Shown here piece by piece: positions 21,667 through 35,292 of a stretch of DNA of 64,000 nt. Within the stretch, counting starts at the first letter, position 1. Every line of letters begins with the position of its first letter. The DNA lies in the NCBI RefSeq assembly GCF_003369915.1, contig NC_046674.1, positions 23,191,657 to 23,255,656 on the forward strand, written 5' to 3'. The notes under the pieces were generated by a model that was not told where the DNA came from, did no database searches, and saw only the letters and a list, made by a program, of their open reading frames with translations. A program made the translations under genes and the position numbers. The DNA is from Drosophila miranda (taxonomy: Eukaryota; Arthropoda; Insecta; Diptera; Drosophilidae).

Positions 21667-23955
21667 TTAAACAAACATCTTCTCCAGCATTTTTCTAAGT
21701 TTTTCTTGGGCATAGCGTATCTTTTGATATAAATCTTTGGACACACCGTTCTCCACGATGGTCGAGAAGCGATATGTGCGGAAGTTCTTCTCGTGATCCA
21801 TGTATGTAATGGCACTCATACGCGGACAAAGAATGAGCTTCATGTGATCCGAAAAATTAAGCTGAAATCAGGAATAGTTTTGGTTAATTTCTATAAGTCG
21901 GGAGAGCATTTACTAAATTTGTGTAGCTACCTGTACGGAACCGTTGGTAAGATGCATGACCACAGCACACGTTGTGCGGAACCAGGAGTGCAAATGGGGC
22001 ATACGCGATATCTGATCACTCTCAATGTTCACATTATTGGCTCCAGCCTTCACGAGATGCTCGATCATGTAACGCTTGAAGTAGGAAAGCAGCTTCATCT
22101 TTTTATCAAGTGTCTTGCAGTAATCGGTCGTAGTCATGTAGCTCTCCTTTCCGTCCTTGTCTATGAAGTGGACGTTGATCTGGTTCGGAAGCAGAATCAA
22201 TTTGGTTGTGTCGTTGAACATAACGCCAATGCCCTCATCACAGAGCTGATAACCGAAGCCGTATTTTTCACTGTAGTCGACCCATTTGGATATCCAGAAG
22301 AGCGGCTGTGCTGCAGGATCGGTATTCTCATCCTCGAGATTGCCTTGCAGTATGCGCGACTGTAAGCACGAGATGATTAATAATTATTTAACAGATACAA
22401 TCACTGCAATGATTACAAACCTTGTTGTTGATCAGATTGGTGAGCTGCTGGTGCAAGCTCTCAATGTCGCTGCGGTAGTCTTCGTTGTGGCGGCACAACT
22501 GGGCCGAGGCAGTGATGGCGTCGTGCAAGTTGGTATTGAGGAATGTTGACTCCAGACGAGTATCATCCCTAATGCCGTTCATCTCCATCAGCGGCTTGCG
22601 ATGAATGGAGTCTTCAATGGTGTCGTTGATGCCAATTCGCGGAGCCATAGTTAGGCAAGAGCTTGGCAAGAACGTTGGCACCTTCGAGCCCTTCAGGAAG
22701 TCGTAGTTCAGCAACTGGCCAATTGCTGGGCGGCTCTCAGGGTTCGGCTGGAGCATGGAGATCACCATATCAGCAGCAGGTTTTCTCAAGTAGCTTGGCA
22801 CTCTGTACTCGCACTTCTTGATCTTTGAATAAGTGTCCTTCAGCGTTTTGGTCTCAAACGGGTGTTGGCCTACCAACAGAGTGTACATGACGCAGCCAAT
22901 GGACCATATGTCCACTTCGAACGAATGCCCCTTTTTGGTGAGAATTTCTGGGGCAATGTAGTTTGGGGTGCCGCACAGAGTCTTCTTGCGTTCGCCCTCA
23001 TATTCGATGCGAGTGGCTAGGCCAAAGTCGCCAATCTTCACGTGCAGCATATCGTTCAAGAACAGGTTTCCTAGCTTCAAGTCGCGATGGATAATGCGGT
23101 TGTCGTGCAGATACTTGACGCCTTGGATGATCTGGTAAATGTAGTAGCGGCACTCGAACTCCGTGATGCTTTTCCGGCGCTTGTGCAGCTCCATCATCGA
23201 CTGAGTGGCAAAAAGGCGGGATCCATTAGTTCGGAAGAATGCATGCTATGCTGAATTTCCGGCGTACTTACCCGCTTCTTGCATAGCTCCAGGACAATGT
23301 AAATGTTCTGGACATCCTCGAAATAGCTATGGAACTTCACTATGTTGGGATGATTGAGACTACGATGAATGGTAATCTCCTGAGCGGTCTTCTCCTTCTG
23401 GTTGTGCTTGATCATCAGCTTTTTTGATACGATTTTGCCGGCAAAAACATCGTCGGTCTCCACATCGATGATTTCGTAGCACTTGGCAAAGCCGCCCTGC
23501 ACAAGCAATTGCAAAACATCTCATTATAGCCACAATTTTTTACTAAATAATTGTAAATTGAATGCGACGCGCCAAAAAAAAAAGAATGTACGTTTGCACG
23601 CATGTATGTGGCTGGGCCGTCACTTCTTTGACAACTCTACCAGGCACACACACGCACGCGTTCACACATAAAACTGTGGAAGGGTGCCAAAGGAAACTGA
23701 GGCGAAAATAGATGTAAGCCGCATGCTTGTATGTGTTGGTTTGCATGCCCTTGCATACATATGTGTATGCCCAGCGCTGTGAGGCTGCGCAGAGATGTTA
23801 AAATGTGCATGAGGATTCCCTAGAACACAATGATCCACTTCTGGGGCAAGTCTTACCTTTCCAAAGAAGCGCATACGCTTATACGTCCTGCGTTGATTGG
23901 AGTCGAAGAGACGATCCGGTATATCTGTGCTTTTATCCTCTGGTTTTGCGGCCAT
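21667..23955 (-). CDS. polo: Polo kinase copy P4, intact
   Basis: Exons on the minus strand are 23857..23955, 23272..23496, 22421..23200, 21931..22359 and 21667..21861, all with GT/AG junctions, giving 575 codons. All catalytic residues (K54, D148, DFG, T182) and the polo-box W394 and H517/K519 are kept. Differences from P2: P221H in the GQPPF segment of the kinase C-lobe (shared with P5, P6, P7), V343L, and P369S at the first codon of exon 4. P221H is in a stretch conserved among Polo kinases and could mildly affect activity. Flanked by DINE-1 copy A downstream and B4 upstream. Confidence 0.94.
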
Positions 23956-24346
23956 TTTGCTCTGATGTCCCTTTGCCTTGGCGTTCACTCGAAACACAAA
24001 AAACTTCCTCGCCTTCGCGTTGATGCAAAATCCGCTCTGTACACACCACGTCCAGTTAAATGCGTTCCCAAAGAAACAATTTAAGATTAATGCAAATGCC
24101 AAGACACAAATGATCACTCCCAGACTATGGCTATGCCCACCGACACCACTCACAATTCACAGTTCACGAAAAATAGCCACAAAGCGGAGAACGCGCCGAA
24201 ACCGTTCGATTTAAATGCCAATGAAAATTAGTGGTGTGCGCTGTACATAAATCGAGCTGTAATAAATTTTAGTAGATAAATTTTTATATACTTGTGAGAC
24301 TGATAAGCCAACGCAACTACTTTTCTGAAATCAGAGCACTCTATTT
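23956..24346 (-). promoter_or_regulatory. P4 5' UTR and upstream region
   Basis: Same polo leader block, with a few private substitutions (for example CTCCCAGAC near 24117). Confidence 0.5.
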
Positions 24347-24874
24347 TGTTCAGTTGCAGAAATATGCTTAAGTAATAGTTTATAATACCCGTCGGCATAA
24401 CACAGTGGCACCGTGACACAGTGTTCTATTTAACATGTAATATAATACCTCACGACAACACACTGGCCACTGCAGTGAGTTCTGCTGACAATGCACTCTC
24501 TCCGCAGATGGCAAAGACAGCGGGGCAGTTGCTGACCATCAAAATATCGCAATTGCCCACCAGACACTAAAATTATCCATAATACACAAAACATATATTT
24601 TACAGACTCAGCACTTTTGTACCTTTTATCACCTATAAATAAGAATCAGTTTTATCAATAAAATCAGTATCAGAAACAGTACCATAACTGCCTGTCACTC
24701 ATCTTCCATCGCAATTATCAGAGGCTGTCGCCGTGTCTTCAGACCCTCCCTTGCGCACCGTAGGATACTCACTCCGCAGTCCAACTGGTTCAAGTTCTAG
24801 TTGCGACGACCAAACTGTAGACGGTTTATGTACCGTATGCAACCCAGCTTCCTATACACACACACACATTAACA
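24347..24874 (+). repeat. BEL 5' LTR of B4
   Basis: 528 bp, TGTT...AACA ends, CTATAAATA and AATAAA present. Confidence 0.85.
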
Positions 24875-25288
24875 TTTGGTGACCCCGACCTTGGTCATCC
24901 TTTCAAACTGTCAGACAAGCTACAGTGAAAGGATTCGATCTGGACATCAGATTGAAGCAGTCAACAGGACATCTTCAATAAAAATTTGGCATCAGGCCAT
25001 ACACTTACGGTAGCATCTCCTACCAATAAGTATCACTTTGGCAAATCTGACATATTCAGGTTATCAGCCAACAGAAAAACAGCTATAGAATTCGATTACC
25101 ACCAAGGTAATCAATTTTTGTTGTTCCGTGCGTTCCATAGATTGGAAACAGCACAAATCCCTCGATCCAACACATCACCTGTACTATTACCTTTCTGACC
25201 GACAACGGTTGCGATTCGGAGCGTATCCAGCTGCAAAGCAAATAAAACACTCCCAACGGGTCAGAAGTAATAAGTACAAACAGATAGA

Positions 25289-28200
25289 ATGGATACACAT
25301 ATGGAGGCAGAAGCTGCCGCTACATGGGCAATGGATGTGCAGCAAGAGATTGGTGAGGAAATATCGAGGTGCATTCGGAAATTTAAAAAAGATTCCCAAG
25401 AACGAAAGCAAACGGCCTCTTATTTTCAAGCCAAAATATCAGCACTCGAAAATGCGTGGAATCGCTTTAACAAAAACGACTCCAAACTTCGCGATACAGA
25501 CAAAACGGATGAATACGTTAAATTCCGTGAAGACTTACGTACAACATGTAAGCAATACATTACGATTTTTACCGAATGCATGGATAAGCTATCACAGACG
25601 TCTAGTGCTCGTGGGGAACGTCAAATCGTCCCTAAAGAAAAGCATGAGAAACCTTCAGTAGGTCCCAAAGAAAGCGATCTGATCCAGCAGTCCTCGAAGG
25701 ATTACAGAAAACTGCTTTCACTATGTCGCCGACAAAAGGCCATAGTAGAGTCCGTTAAACGCAATCTGAAACAACTTTCAGAGGCGGAAGGACGCACATC
25801 AAGTGATTTGATAAAATCACTATGGACTCAAGCGCAGGAAGTCCACTTCACAATTCATGAGGAATACGAGGACCCAGTGGAAGGAGGATATGACATGGAA
25901 TCCTACCTAACACTGGAAAGTAAGGTCCAAAGAGCATTGGCAAAATCAGCCACACCAAACACGGATAACGTGCAGCTTCCACGCATCAGCATCCCAAAGT
26001 TTGATGGGGATCTATTAAAGTGGACCCAGTTCTTCGATCTGTTCTCATGCATGGTGCATGAGACCAACATGCCTACGGTGAAAAAGATGTGGTATCTTAA
26101 AACCACCTTTACCGGCGAGGCAGAAAGATTGATTCGACATATCGATCTAAAGGAAGAAAATTATGAAGCCGCTTGGGAAATACTAGTTGACGCATACAAC
26201 AATCCCAGAGATGTTTCGAAAACGGTACTGAACCGCTTCCTCAATCACCAAACAATTAATGACGATCCCAAGTCATTAAAAGAGTTGTATATAACAACCA
26301 TAGAAAGGGATTGGGCATCAATATATCTACATGGGATCCGATATTGATTGCCATTATCAGAAACAAACTGGATGTAACAAATAAGGCCTTGTATGAGCAA
26401 TCATTGGGAAGCTCAAAGGACATCCAGGCGCTGGATACGATGCTTCAGTTCTTGGAGCAAAGAATTCGGGTTCTAGGAACCAGTAAGAAGCCACCAGCAG
26501 CAAGGAGAGAGCCAAAAGCCACGACATGTGCATCAGCAAACACAGGGAGAGCGCGAGCACCCTTATGCACATTCTGCAAGAAAGCAAGCCATTGGCTCTA
26601 CGGATGCGAAGAATTTCGCTCCAAATCTCTATCAGAACGACTAAATTGGGTACAAAAACAAAAAATGTGCGTTAATTGTTTTAGAACAAATCACAAAACA
26701 AACGCATGCCCTGGTCGAAACTGCTTCAAGTGTGACAAGAAGCACAACACGATGCTACATTTGGAAACATAATCAGGCGCAGCTACAGAATCAAGAGGCC
26801 CGACGGTTGGTGCAGCAAGTAACAATAGTTACAATCTTCTGGCCACAGCAAAGGTGGCAGTAGAAGCCAACAACGGGCAGGTTGCTAATTTCAGAGCACT
26901 GCTAGATTCAGGATCACAGATAAACTTGATCTCTGAACGAATGGCATCAATGTTGTCACTTAAACTAAAAGACACAACATTACGGATCGAAGGAATTGGA
27001 GGTCAATCAAAGACCAGCAGAGCACGAGTAAATGTGCTCATGAAATCCCTTCACAATGGTTTTACGCAAAGAATTGAAGCTTTCGTATTACCACAGATAA
27101 TAGCTGATCAACCAGCTCAGGCACTCGATTCAGAGAGCTTAAACGTACCAAGCAAGATCTCACTGGCAGATCCAAACTTCCATAAGCCAGGCAAAATCGA
27201 CATGCTAATTGGAGCCGAGCATTACTACTCGCTGCTGCTACCAGATCAACAGCAGCTAAGGACAGGAGGCCCGTTGCTACAAAACACGAAACTGGGATGG
27301 ATTGTGGCAGGAAAAGTCAAATCTGCCCACAATTCCTCACCCATTTGTGCAACGGGAGTAAACGAGCTCATGGAAAGATTCTGGACTCTGGACAATCTAG
27401 AGACGGAAGACAAACCACGCACTCCAGTGGAAGCACGGTGCGAAGCTCATTTTATAGAAAATCTTCAGACAGCTTCAGACGGCCGTTTTATTGTAAAGCT
27501 CCCATTTTCCGAACACCCTTCAGCCCTGAAGGGGTCGTTGGAAACCGCAACAAAAAGATTCCTAGCGTTGGAGCGGCGAAGCTCACCAGAAACTTGGAAG
27601 AGTTATGTGGACTTCATGGAAGAGTATGAAGGACTAGGACATATGAAGATGGTGCCAGCATCAAAAGTTCCCAAAAGGCACTACTTCATTCCACATCATT
27701 GTGTACTCAAACCTGAAAGCACCACCACAAAGCTTCGGGTAGTATTCGATGCCTCATGCAAATCAACAAGCGGGAAATCTTTGAACGACATTCTGCAGGC
27801 TGGACCCACCGTTCAGAGCGAACTTATGTCCATTCTGCTACGATTTCGAATTCATAAGTACGTATTCACAGCGGACATAGAAAAGATGTACCGGCAAGTG
27901 TGGATGAACCCGGAGGATCAATTCCATCAGATGATAGTCTGGAGAAACAATCCATCCGAAGAGATCAGGTACTATCGCCTGAAAACAGTAACATATGGGA
28001 CAACAGCTGCTCCGTTCCTAGCAACGAAATGTCTGGATCATTTGGCAATACAATACAAAGACAGACTACCAGTAGGATCAACAACATTAAAAACCGATTT
28101 CTATGTTGACGACTGTCTAACTGGAGCAAACACGATTCCAGAGGCAATTCATGTTCGACAAGAACTAAATAAGATATTGCTACCGTCCGGATTCAAATTG

Positions 28201-30794
28201 CGCAAGTGGTGCTCCAACAATGAGCAACTTCTCCAAGGAATCCCCAAAGAGGATGCTGTAACCGATGTAAAACTAGGAGAGACACTAGAGCACTACAGCG
28301 TGAAAACTCTGGGTCTCATCTGGATGCCGAAGAAGGATACATTGTGTGGACGAACACAGAAAAGCCAGGCTACACGCATCACCAAACGGGTGGTATGTTC
28401 CGAACTGGCCCAAATCTTTGACCCACTAGGACTCTTTTCACCGGTGGTAGTAAAGGCAAAAATCTTCATGCAACAACTTTGGGAGCTCAAACTGGATTGG
28501 GATGACGAATTACCATTACAACACCAAACCGAATGGAAAGAATACCGGGACGACTTACAAACATTGAACAAAATGCAAGTTCCCCGGCATATCTACGATG
28601 GTAAAACTCCAGTTACCCAAGAACTCCATACGTTTGTAGATGCATCAGAACGAGCATATGGCGCAGCTGTATATGTACGCGCTACATACAAAAACAACCA
28701 AGTGTCAGTAAGACTGCTCTGTTCGAAATCACGTGTGGCGCCGACAGCCAAACAATCGCTACCACGGTTAGAACTTTGTGCTGCAGTCCTCGGTGCCGAG
28801 CTCAAAAACCGAGTCCGACAGGGTCTGCACATGGACATTAACACGGTTTCAGGATGGTGTTGGAGTGATTCCACCGTTGTGTTATCCTGGATAAACGCAT
28901 CGTCATCAACATACCATACCTTTGTGGCAAATCGAATAGCCAAAATCCAGGCATTAACAAACCAGTCACAATGGCGTCACGTGTCATCGGCCAACAACGC
29001 AGCCGATGTCCTGTCGAGAGGAATCGCAGCAAGCAGACTGGCAGATCACAATCTGTGGTTATATGGACCATTATTTCTGCACGGATCTCGAGACAACTGG
29101 ACGAAGGCACCCAACATAGAACCCAGTAATCTTGAGAGAAAAGCTAAACATGTAAGCTTGCCAATCACACCTAGCGCACTTGGGGACGAATTATATACTT
29201 GCAGACATAGCAACTCGTTTCACAAACTGCAACGCATTGTGGCATATATGTTACGCTTCTGCTACAAAACCAACAGAGCGAACACCACGACGCTCTGCGC
29301 AGAAGAACTGACTCACGCCCGCACTATAATCCTGCGAACCATACAACAAGTCGAGTTTACAGCAGAGTTAAAACAGTTCCAACGCTATAAGACTGTGGAT
29401 AGAAAGATCTCGATCATATCGTTATCTCCCTTCCTAGGAGACGATGAGCTCATCCAAGTTGGTGGTAGACTTGAAGAAGCTCTACTTCCATAAAACGCAA
29501 AACACCCAGTTTTGCTGCCTTACAATGACCCAATCGTCAAAATGATCTTGCGGGAGCTACATGAGGAGAACATGTATTGTGGTGCTCCAGCATTAAGGGC
29601 AATCGCAAGACAACAATATTGGATTATCAATGACAAGACAATGGCTAGAAGCATCATCCACAGCTGTGTTAGATGCACCAAGGCTAGACCAAAGCTGATG
29701 CACCAGATCATATGCAATCTCCCAGCACAACGAGTCACACATGCAGGCGTCGACTACTGTGGACCAATCTCGATCCACCATAAGATCCGAGGGAAAAGAC
29801 CAGGGAAAAGGCATACATCGCCGTGTTCTGCTGCTTTTCCACAAAGGCAGTACACCTGGAGCTGGTAAGCGACCTGACCACAGATGCATTCTTGGCCGCC
29901 CTGCGTCGATTCTTAAGCAGACGTGGGAAGTGCCAAACTATTCATTGCGACAATGCAACGAACTTTGTGGGTGCAAACAACCAGCTTAAAGAATTAGAAG
30001 ACTCTATATTCAGCTCAAAGGCAAGTGCTCTGATCACGAATCATTGCAACAAAAAACAAGTGGATTTTAAATTCATTCCTCCCAGGGCTCCATCGTTCGG
30101 CGGCCTCTGGGAAGCGGCGGTAAAATCAGCAAAAAAGCTGTTGATAACAACCACCAACACAGCCTCATTGACATTTGAAGAACTAAACACAGTGATAATC
30201 GAAATTGAAGCAATTCTCAATTCTCGACCCATCACTCCAATGTCAAATGATCCCACTGATACAACAGCGCTCACCCCAGGACACTTCTTGATTGGTGAAC
30301 CATTGACAACGCCTCCTGACGTCAATACTGATCAACAAGGAAGAACATTGGTCAAGCGCTGGGAATTGGTATCGCGCCTAAAGCATTCATTCTGGAAACA
30401 ATGGTCTACAGAATACCTCCAAGAATTGCAAGCTCGGCATAAATGGAAGACCGCTTCACCAAACGTACCTGAAGGATTATTAGTTTTGGTTAAGGAAGAC
30501 AACCTTCCTGTAATGAAGTGGCCAATGGGTCGCATCATTAAGACATATCCTGGACAGGACAACCACGTACGAGTGGTTGACGTTAAGACAGCATCTGGCG
30601 TATACAAGCGCCCTATCACTCGTCTAGCGCCGCTCTTTCCAGAAGATGTGGCAATCAAACGTTCCCACAACGTGATCAGTGACACCACGGAGATTGATGA
30701 GCCACCCACACAGCGAACAACAAAATTGTCACCTACATTAACATCAACAGATGGGCAACCTGACGTATACTGCGGGAAAAAACACTGTATTTAA
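25289..30794 (+). pseudogene. BEL gag-pol (B4), broken
   Basis: Gag starts MDTHMEAEAA. The 17-bp deletion near 26305 shifts the frame; the zinc-knuckle part is then open 26311-26772 and ends at the TAA shared with B5. Protease, RT and RNase H are open 26854-29493 and, unlike B2 and B3, keep the linker to integrase. The A-run before the integrase tail is six A here, so 29823-30794 reads from the DDE core (CDNATNFVG, PPRAPSFGGLWEAA) to the end; all other copies have a longer run and lose frame. The two-base frameshift at about 29800 still separates the zinc finger from the core. Confidence 0.9.
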
Positions 30795-32610
30795 AGTCTT
30801 TTTTTTATATCCGATCTTACTTACACCTGAACTGCGATAAATTGTTTCAAGTTTCCTAATTCGTGCGTCAGCCGAAACAATAGAAATTTGGCCGACGGTA
30901 CTCAGAAAACAGAAATATAATACATAAGACATTCCTAGAATCAATTTGAGACGTAAAATCTTCCAATTTGAATAATTTGAGAAGCATTGTATTTATTACT
31001 ACAGTGGTTCAAATTTTATTAGCTTAGGTAAAAATACAAAAGAAATTTTTACTCCCAAACCGCAGGGTTCTAATAGTTAACATCCATGTTTTGTTTGTTG
31101 TTTTTTCTACCCAAATGTTCGAATTGTTGAAATGATGCGTGGGCGATCGAGGATTACTTGTAATTTCTAAAAGTATACATTTATTTATATTTATTAATAA
31201 TTTCTTTCGATATTCGTGTACGAAAATATTTAAACAGATATAAACGTTAAACAGGGAACTAAAGTGGAATGCAAAACCAAACAAAAACGAGGGGGAACGC
31301 TGTGAGTTGCTGCTGAGACCGCAACTCTACAGTTATACCCGATACTAAGTCAGTATGGCTCTCCTCCGGCAGACGCCGCTAATATTAAACGACACGACAA
31401 AGAGTGCGTGCGAGAGAGACAGAAAATCAGTCTGAGCGTGACGTCGGGGGCTGCGTAGCCAGTGCAAATTGATTTGTTACTTTTGGCTATAAATTTGATC
31501 CAGATTCAGCAATCTGATAGATATGGTCATTATCTATGATTCTGCGTTTTTAGTTTTCTCGAATGTGCAATATTGTGGATGCAACAGATTTTCGTCCTTT
31601 GTGGGGGCGGAAAAGGGTAGGGCGAAATTCTGAGATACACGTTTTTTAGTGAGATCTAACAGAAGTGCGGATACCAAATTTGGTTACTCTAGCCTTAATA
31701 GTCTCTGAGATTTGTGGATGCCCCAGATTTTCGTCCTTTGCGGGGGCGGAAGGGGGTGTGGCGAAATTTGGACACGAAACGGTCAAGGTCCGATATCACA
31801 GGAGTGTGGATACCAAATTTGGTTGCTCTGGCTCTTATAGGTTCTGCGATCCTTGAACTCATATTTTGCAATTGACAAAACCGACCATGAAACCTGTGTG
31901 TTAGAGAGAGACAGAGCGAGAAAGAATGAAATTGTTTTCTTGATTCTGGCTATAATCATTATTCGATCTGGTTCAGATTTTGCACTTTAGAAGATATGGT
32001 TATCCTCACCGATTCTGCGTTTTTGGTTTTATCGTATCTTTAAAAATGTGGATGCCACAGATTTTCGTCCTTTGTGGGGGCGGAAGTGGGCGGGGCGAAG
32101 TTTTGAAATATTTTTGTAGCAGTGACATATCACAGAAGTCTGGATCCAAAACATCGTTGCTCTAGCTCTTATAGTCTTTGAGCACTAGGCGCTGAAGGGG
32201 ACGGACGGACGGACGGACGGACGGACGGACAGACGGACAGACAGACAGGGCTCAATCGACTCGGCTATTGATGCTGATCAAGAATATATATACTTTATGG
32301 GGTCGGAAACGATTTCTTCTGGACGTTACACACATCCACTTTTACCACAAATCTAATATACCCCAATACTCATTTTGAGTATCGGGTATAAAAAAAACGT
32401 TAAACAGTAAATACAAATTTGGACAGAAACTACGATTGTGGGAAAGAATTGGCGTGGGAACAGATGAATGGGGAATTGGTGATATTTTAAGTCGACCCCG
32501 AGGGTTAGGTTGGGTTGGCTAAGGCGTTCGTGATTTAGCTTAAACTAACATTTTGCCTTAGAATGATAGTCCGCTGGTAGGTTGTGGAGATGGTGAACAT
32601 CATCCAACAA
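30795..32610 (-). other. P5 3' UTR and flank, interrupted by DINE-1 copy B
   Basis: Same junction zone, but DINE-1 copy B is inserted in reverse between polo's stop codon and its AATAAA cluster (about 31180-31200), so the P5 3' UTR is lengthened by about 1.1 kb. A 33-bp segment absent from other copies sits at about 32472-32504. At the BEL end a stretch of 30-40 bp after the T-run is missing, as in B5. Confidence 0.75.
31288..32390 (-). mobile_element. DINE-1/INE-1 Helentron-like element, copy B (reverse)
   Basis: 1,103 bp in reverse orientation, starting CGAGGGGGAACG and ending CGGGTATA. The hairpin GAGTTGC/GCAACTC is near the left edge, the GGAC tract at about 32203-32249. It is more diverged from A and C than they are from each other and sits at a different site (in the A-run of the polo 3' UTR), so it is an independent insertion. 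Confidence 0.88.
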
Positions 32611-34901
32611 TTAAACAAACATCTTCTCCAGCATTTTTCTAAGTTTTTCTTGGGCATAGCGTATCTTTTGATATAAATCTTTGGACACACCGTTCTCCAC
32701 GATGGTCGAGAAGCGATATGTGCGGAAGTTCTTCTCGTGATCCATGTATGTAATGGCACTCATACGCGGACAAAGAATGAGCTTCATGTGATCCGAAAAA
32801 TTAAGCTGAAATCAGGAATAGTTTTGGTTAATTTCTGTAAGTCGGGAGAGCATTTACTAAATTTGTGTAGCTACCTGTACGGAACCGTTGGTAAGATGCA
32901 TGACCACAGCACACGTTGTGCGGAACCAGGAGTGCAAATGGGGCATACGCGATATCTGATCACTCTCAATGTTCACATTATTGGCTCCAGCCTTCACGAG
33001 ATGCTCGATCATGTAACGCTTGAAGTAGGAAAGCAGCTTCATCTTTTTATCAAGCGTCTTGCAGTAATCGGTCGTAGTCATGTAGCTCTCCTTTCCGTCC
33101 TTGTCTATGAAGTGGACGTTGATCTGGTTCGGAAGCAGAATCAATTTGGTTGTGTCGTTGAACATAACGCCAATGCCCTCATCACAGAGCTGATAACCGA
33201 AGCCGTATTTTTCACTGTAGTCGACCCATTTGGATATCCAGAAGAGCGGCTGTGCTGCAGGATCGGTATTCTCATCCTCGAGATTGCCTTGCAGTATGCG
33301 CGGCTGTAAGCACGAGATGATTAATAATTATTTAACAGATACAATCACTGCAATGATTACAAACCTTGTTGTTGATCAGATTGGTGAGCTGCTGGTGCAA
33401 GCTCTCAATGTCGCTGCGGTAGTCTTCGTTGTGGCGGCACACCTGGGCCGAGGCAGTGATGGCGTCGTGCAAGTTGGTATTGAGGAATGTTGACTCCAGA
33501 CGAGTATCATCCCTAATGCCGTTCATCTCCATCAGCGGCTTGCGATGAATGGAGTCTTCAATGGTGTCGTTGATGCCAATTCGCGGAGCCATAGTTAGGC
33601 AAGAGCTTGGCAAGAACGTTGGCACCTTCGAGCCCTTCAGGAAGTCGTAGTTCAGCAACTGGCCAATTGCTGGGCGGCTCTCAGGGTTCGGCTGGAGCAT
33701 GGAGATCACCATATCAGCAGCAGGTTTTCTCAAGTAGCTTGGCACTCTGTACTCGCACTTCTTGATCTTTGAATAAGTGTCCTTCAGCGTTTTGGTCTCA
33801 AACGGGTGTTGGCCTACCAACAGAGTGTACATGACGCAGCCAATGGACCATATGTCCACTTCGAACGAATGCCCCTTTTTGGTGAGAATTTCTGGGGCAA
33901 TGTAGTTTGGGGTGCCGCACAGAGTCTTCTTGCGTTCGCCCTCATATTCGATGCGAGTGGCTAGGCCAAAGTCGCCAATCTTCACGTGCAGCATATCGTT
34001 CAAGAACAGGTTTCCTAGCTTCAAGTCGCGATGGATAATGCGGTTGTCGTGCAGATACTTGACGCCTTGGATGATCTGGTAAATGTAGTAGCGGCACTCG
34101 AACTCCGTGATGCTTTTCCAGCGCTTGTGCAGCTCCATCATCGACTGAGTGGCAAAAAGGCGGGATCCATTAGTTCGGAAGAACGCATGCTATGCTGAAT
34201 TTCCGGCGTACTTACCCGCTTCTTGCAAAGCTCCAGGACAATGTAAATGTTCTGGACATCCTCGAAATAGCTATGGAACTTCACTATGTTGGGATGATTG
34301 AGACTACGATGAATGGTAATCTCCTGAGCGGTCTTCTCCTTCTGGTTGTGCTTGATCATCAGCTTCTTTGATACGATTTTGCCGGCAAAAACATCGTCGG
34401 TCTCAACATCGATGATTTCGTAGCACTTGGCAAAGCCGCCCTGCACAAGCAATTGCAAAACATCTCATTTTAGCCACAATTTTTTACTAAATAATTGTAA
34501 ATTGAATGCGACGCGCCAAAAAAAAAGAATGTACGTTTGCATGCATGTAGTATGTGGCTGGGCCGTCACTTCTTTGACAACTCTACCAGGCACACACACG
34601 CACGCGTTCACACATAAAACAGTGGAAGGGTGCCAAAGGAAACTGAGGCGAAAATAGATGTAAGCCGCATGCTTGTATGTGTTGGTTTGCATGCCCTTAC
34701 ATACATATGTGTATGCCCAGCGCTGTGAGGCTGCGCAGAGTTGTTAAAATGTGCATGAGGATTCCCTAGAACACAATGATCCACTTCTGGGGCAAGTCTT
34801 ACCTTTCCAAAGAAGCGCATACGCTTATACGTCCTGCGTTGATTGGAGTCGAAAAGACGATCCGGTATATCTGTGCTTTTATCCTCCGGTTTTGCGGCCA
34901 T
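32611..34901 (-). CDS. polo: Polo kinase copy P5, intact
   Basis: Exons on the minus strand are 34803..34901, 34216..34440, 33365..34144, 32875..33303 and 32611..32805; 575 codons with correct splice signals. Catalytic and polo-box residues are kept. It carries R117W (HKRWKS, shared only with P6) just after the hinge of the kinase domain, and P221H. Its 3' UTR contains DINE-1 copy B, so its message, if made, would be longer or use a poly(A) site inside the transposon. Confidence 0.94.
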
Positions 34902-35292
34902 TTTGCTCTGATGTCCCTTTGCCTTGGCGTTCACTCGAAACACAAAAAACTTCCTCGCCTTCGCGTTGATGCAAAATCCGCTCTGTACACACCACGTCCA
35001 GTTAAATGCGTTCCCAAAGAAACAATTTAAGATTAATGCAAATGCCAAGACACAAATGATCACTCGCAGACTATGCCTATGCCCACCGACACCACTCACA
35101 ATTCACAGTTCACGAAAAATAGCCACAAAGCGGAGAACGCGCCGAAACCGTTCGATTTAAATGCCAATGAAAATTAGTGGTGTGCGCTGTACATAAATCG
35201 AGCTATAATAAATTTTAGTAGATAAATTTTTATATACTTGTGAGACTGATAAGTCAACGCAACTACTTTTCTGAAATCAGAGCACTCTATTT
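34902..35292 (-). promoter_or_regulatory. P5 5' UTR and upstream region
   Basis: Same polo leader block, ending at LTR TGTT. Confidence 0.5.

Larger units (their letters stand above)
24347..30794 (+). mobile_element. BEL/Pao element B4, nearly full internal region, defective
   Basis: LTR, tRNA-Trp-type primer site, gag and pol are all represented, but the 3' LTR is absent. Private lesions: a 17-bp deletion near 26305 in gag, TAA in place of TAC near 29491, and an 18-bp in-frame deletion near 29741 in integrase. It shares the TAA after the zinc knuckles with B5, and a 30- to 40-bp deletion just after the pol stop (near 30818) with B5. Confidence 0.9.

Noticed and set aside
31665-32165. Short plus-strand frames within DINE-1 copy B
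   Set aside because: DINE-1 is non-coding; the frames are not shared with copies A and C.
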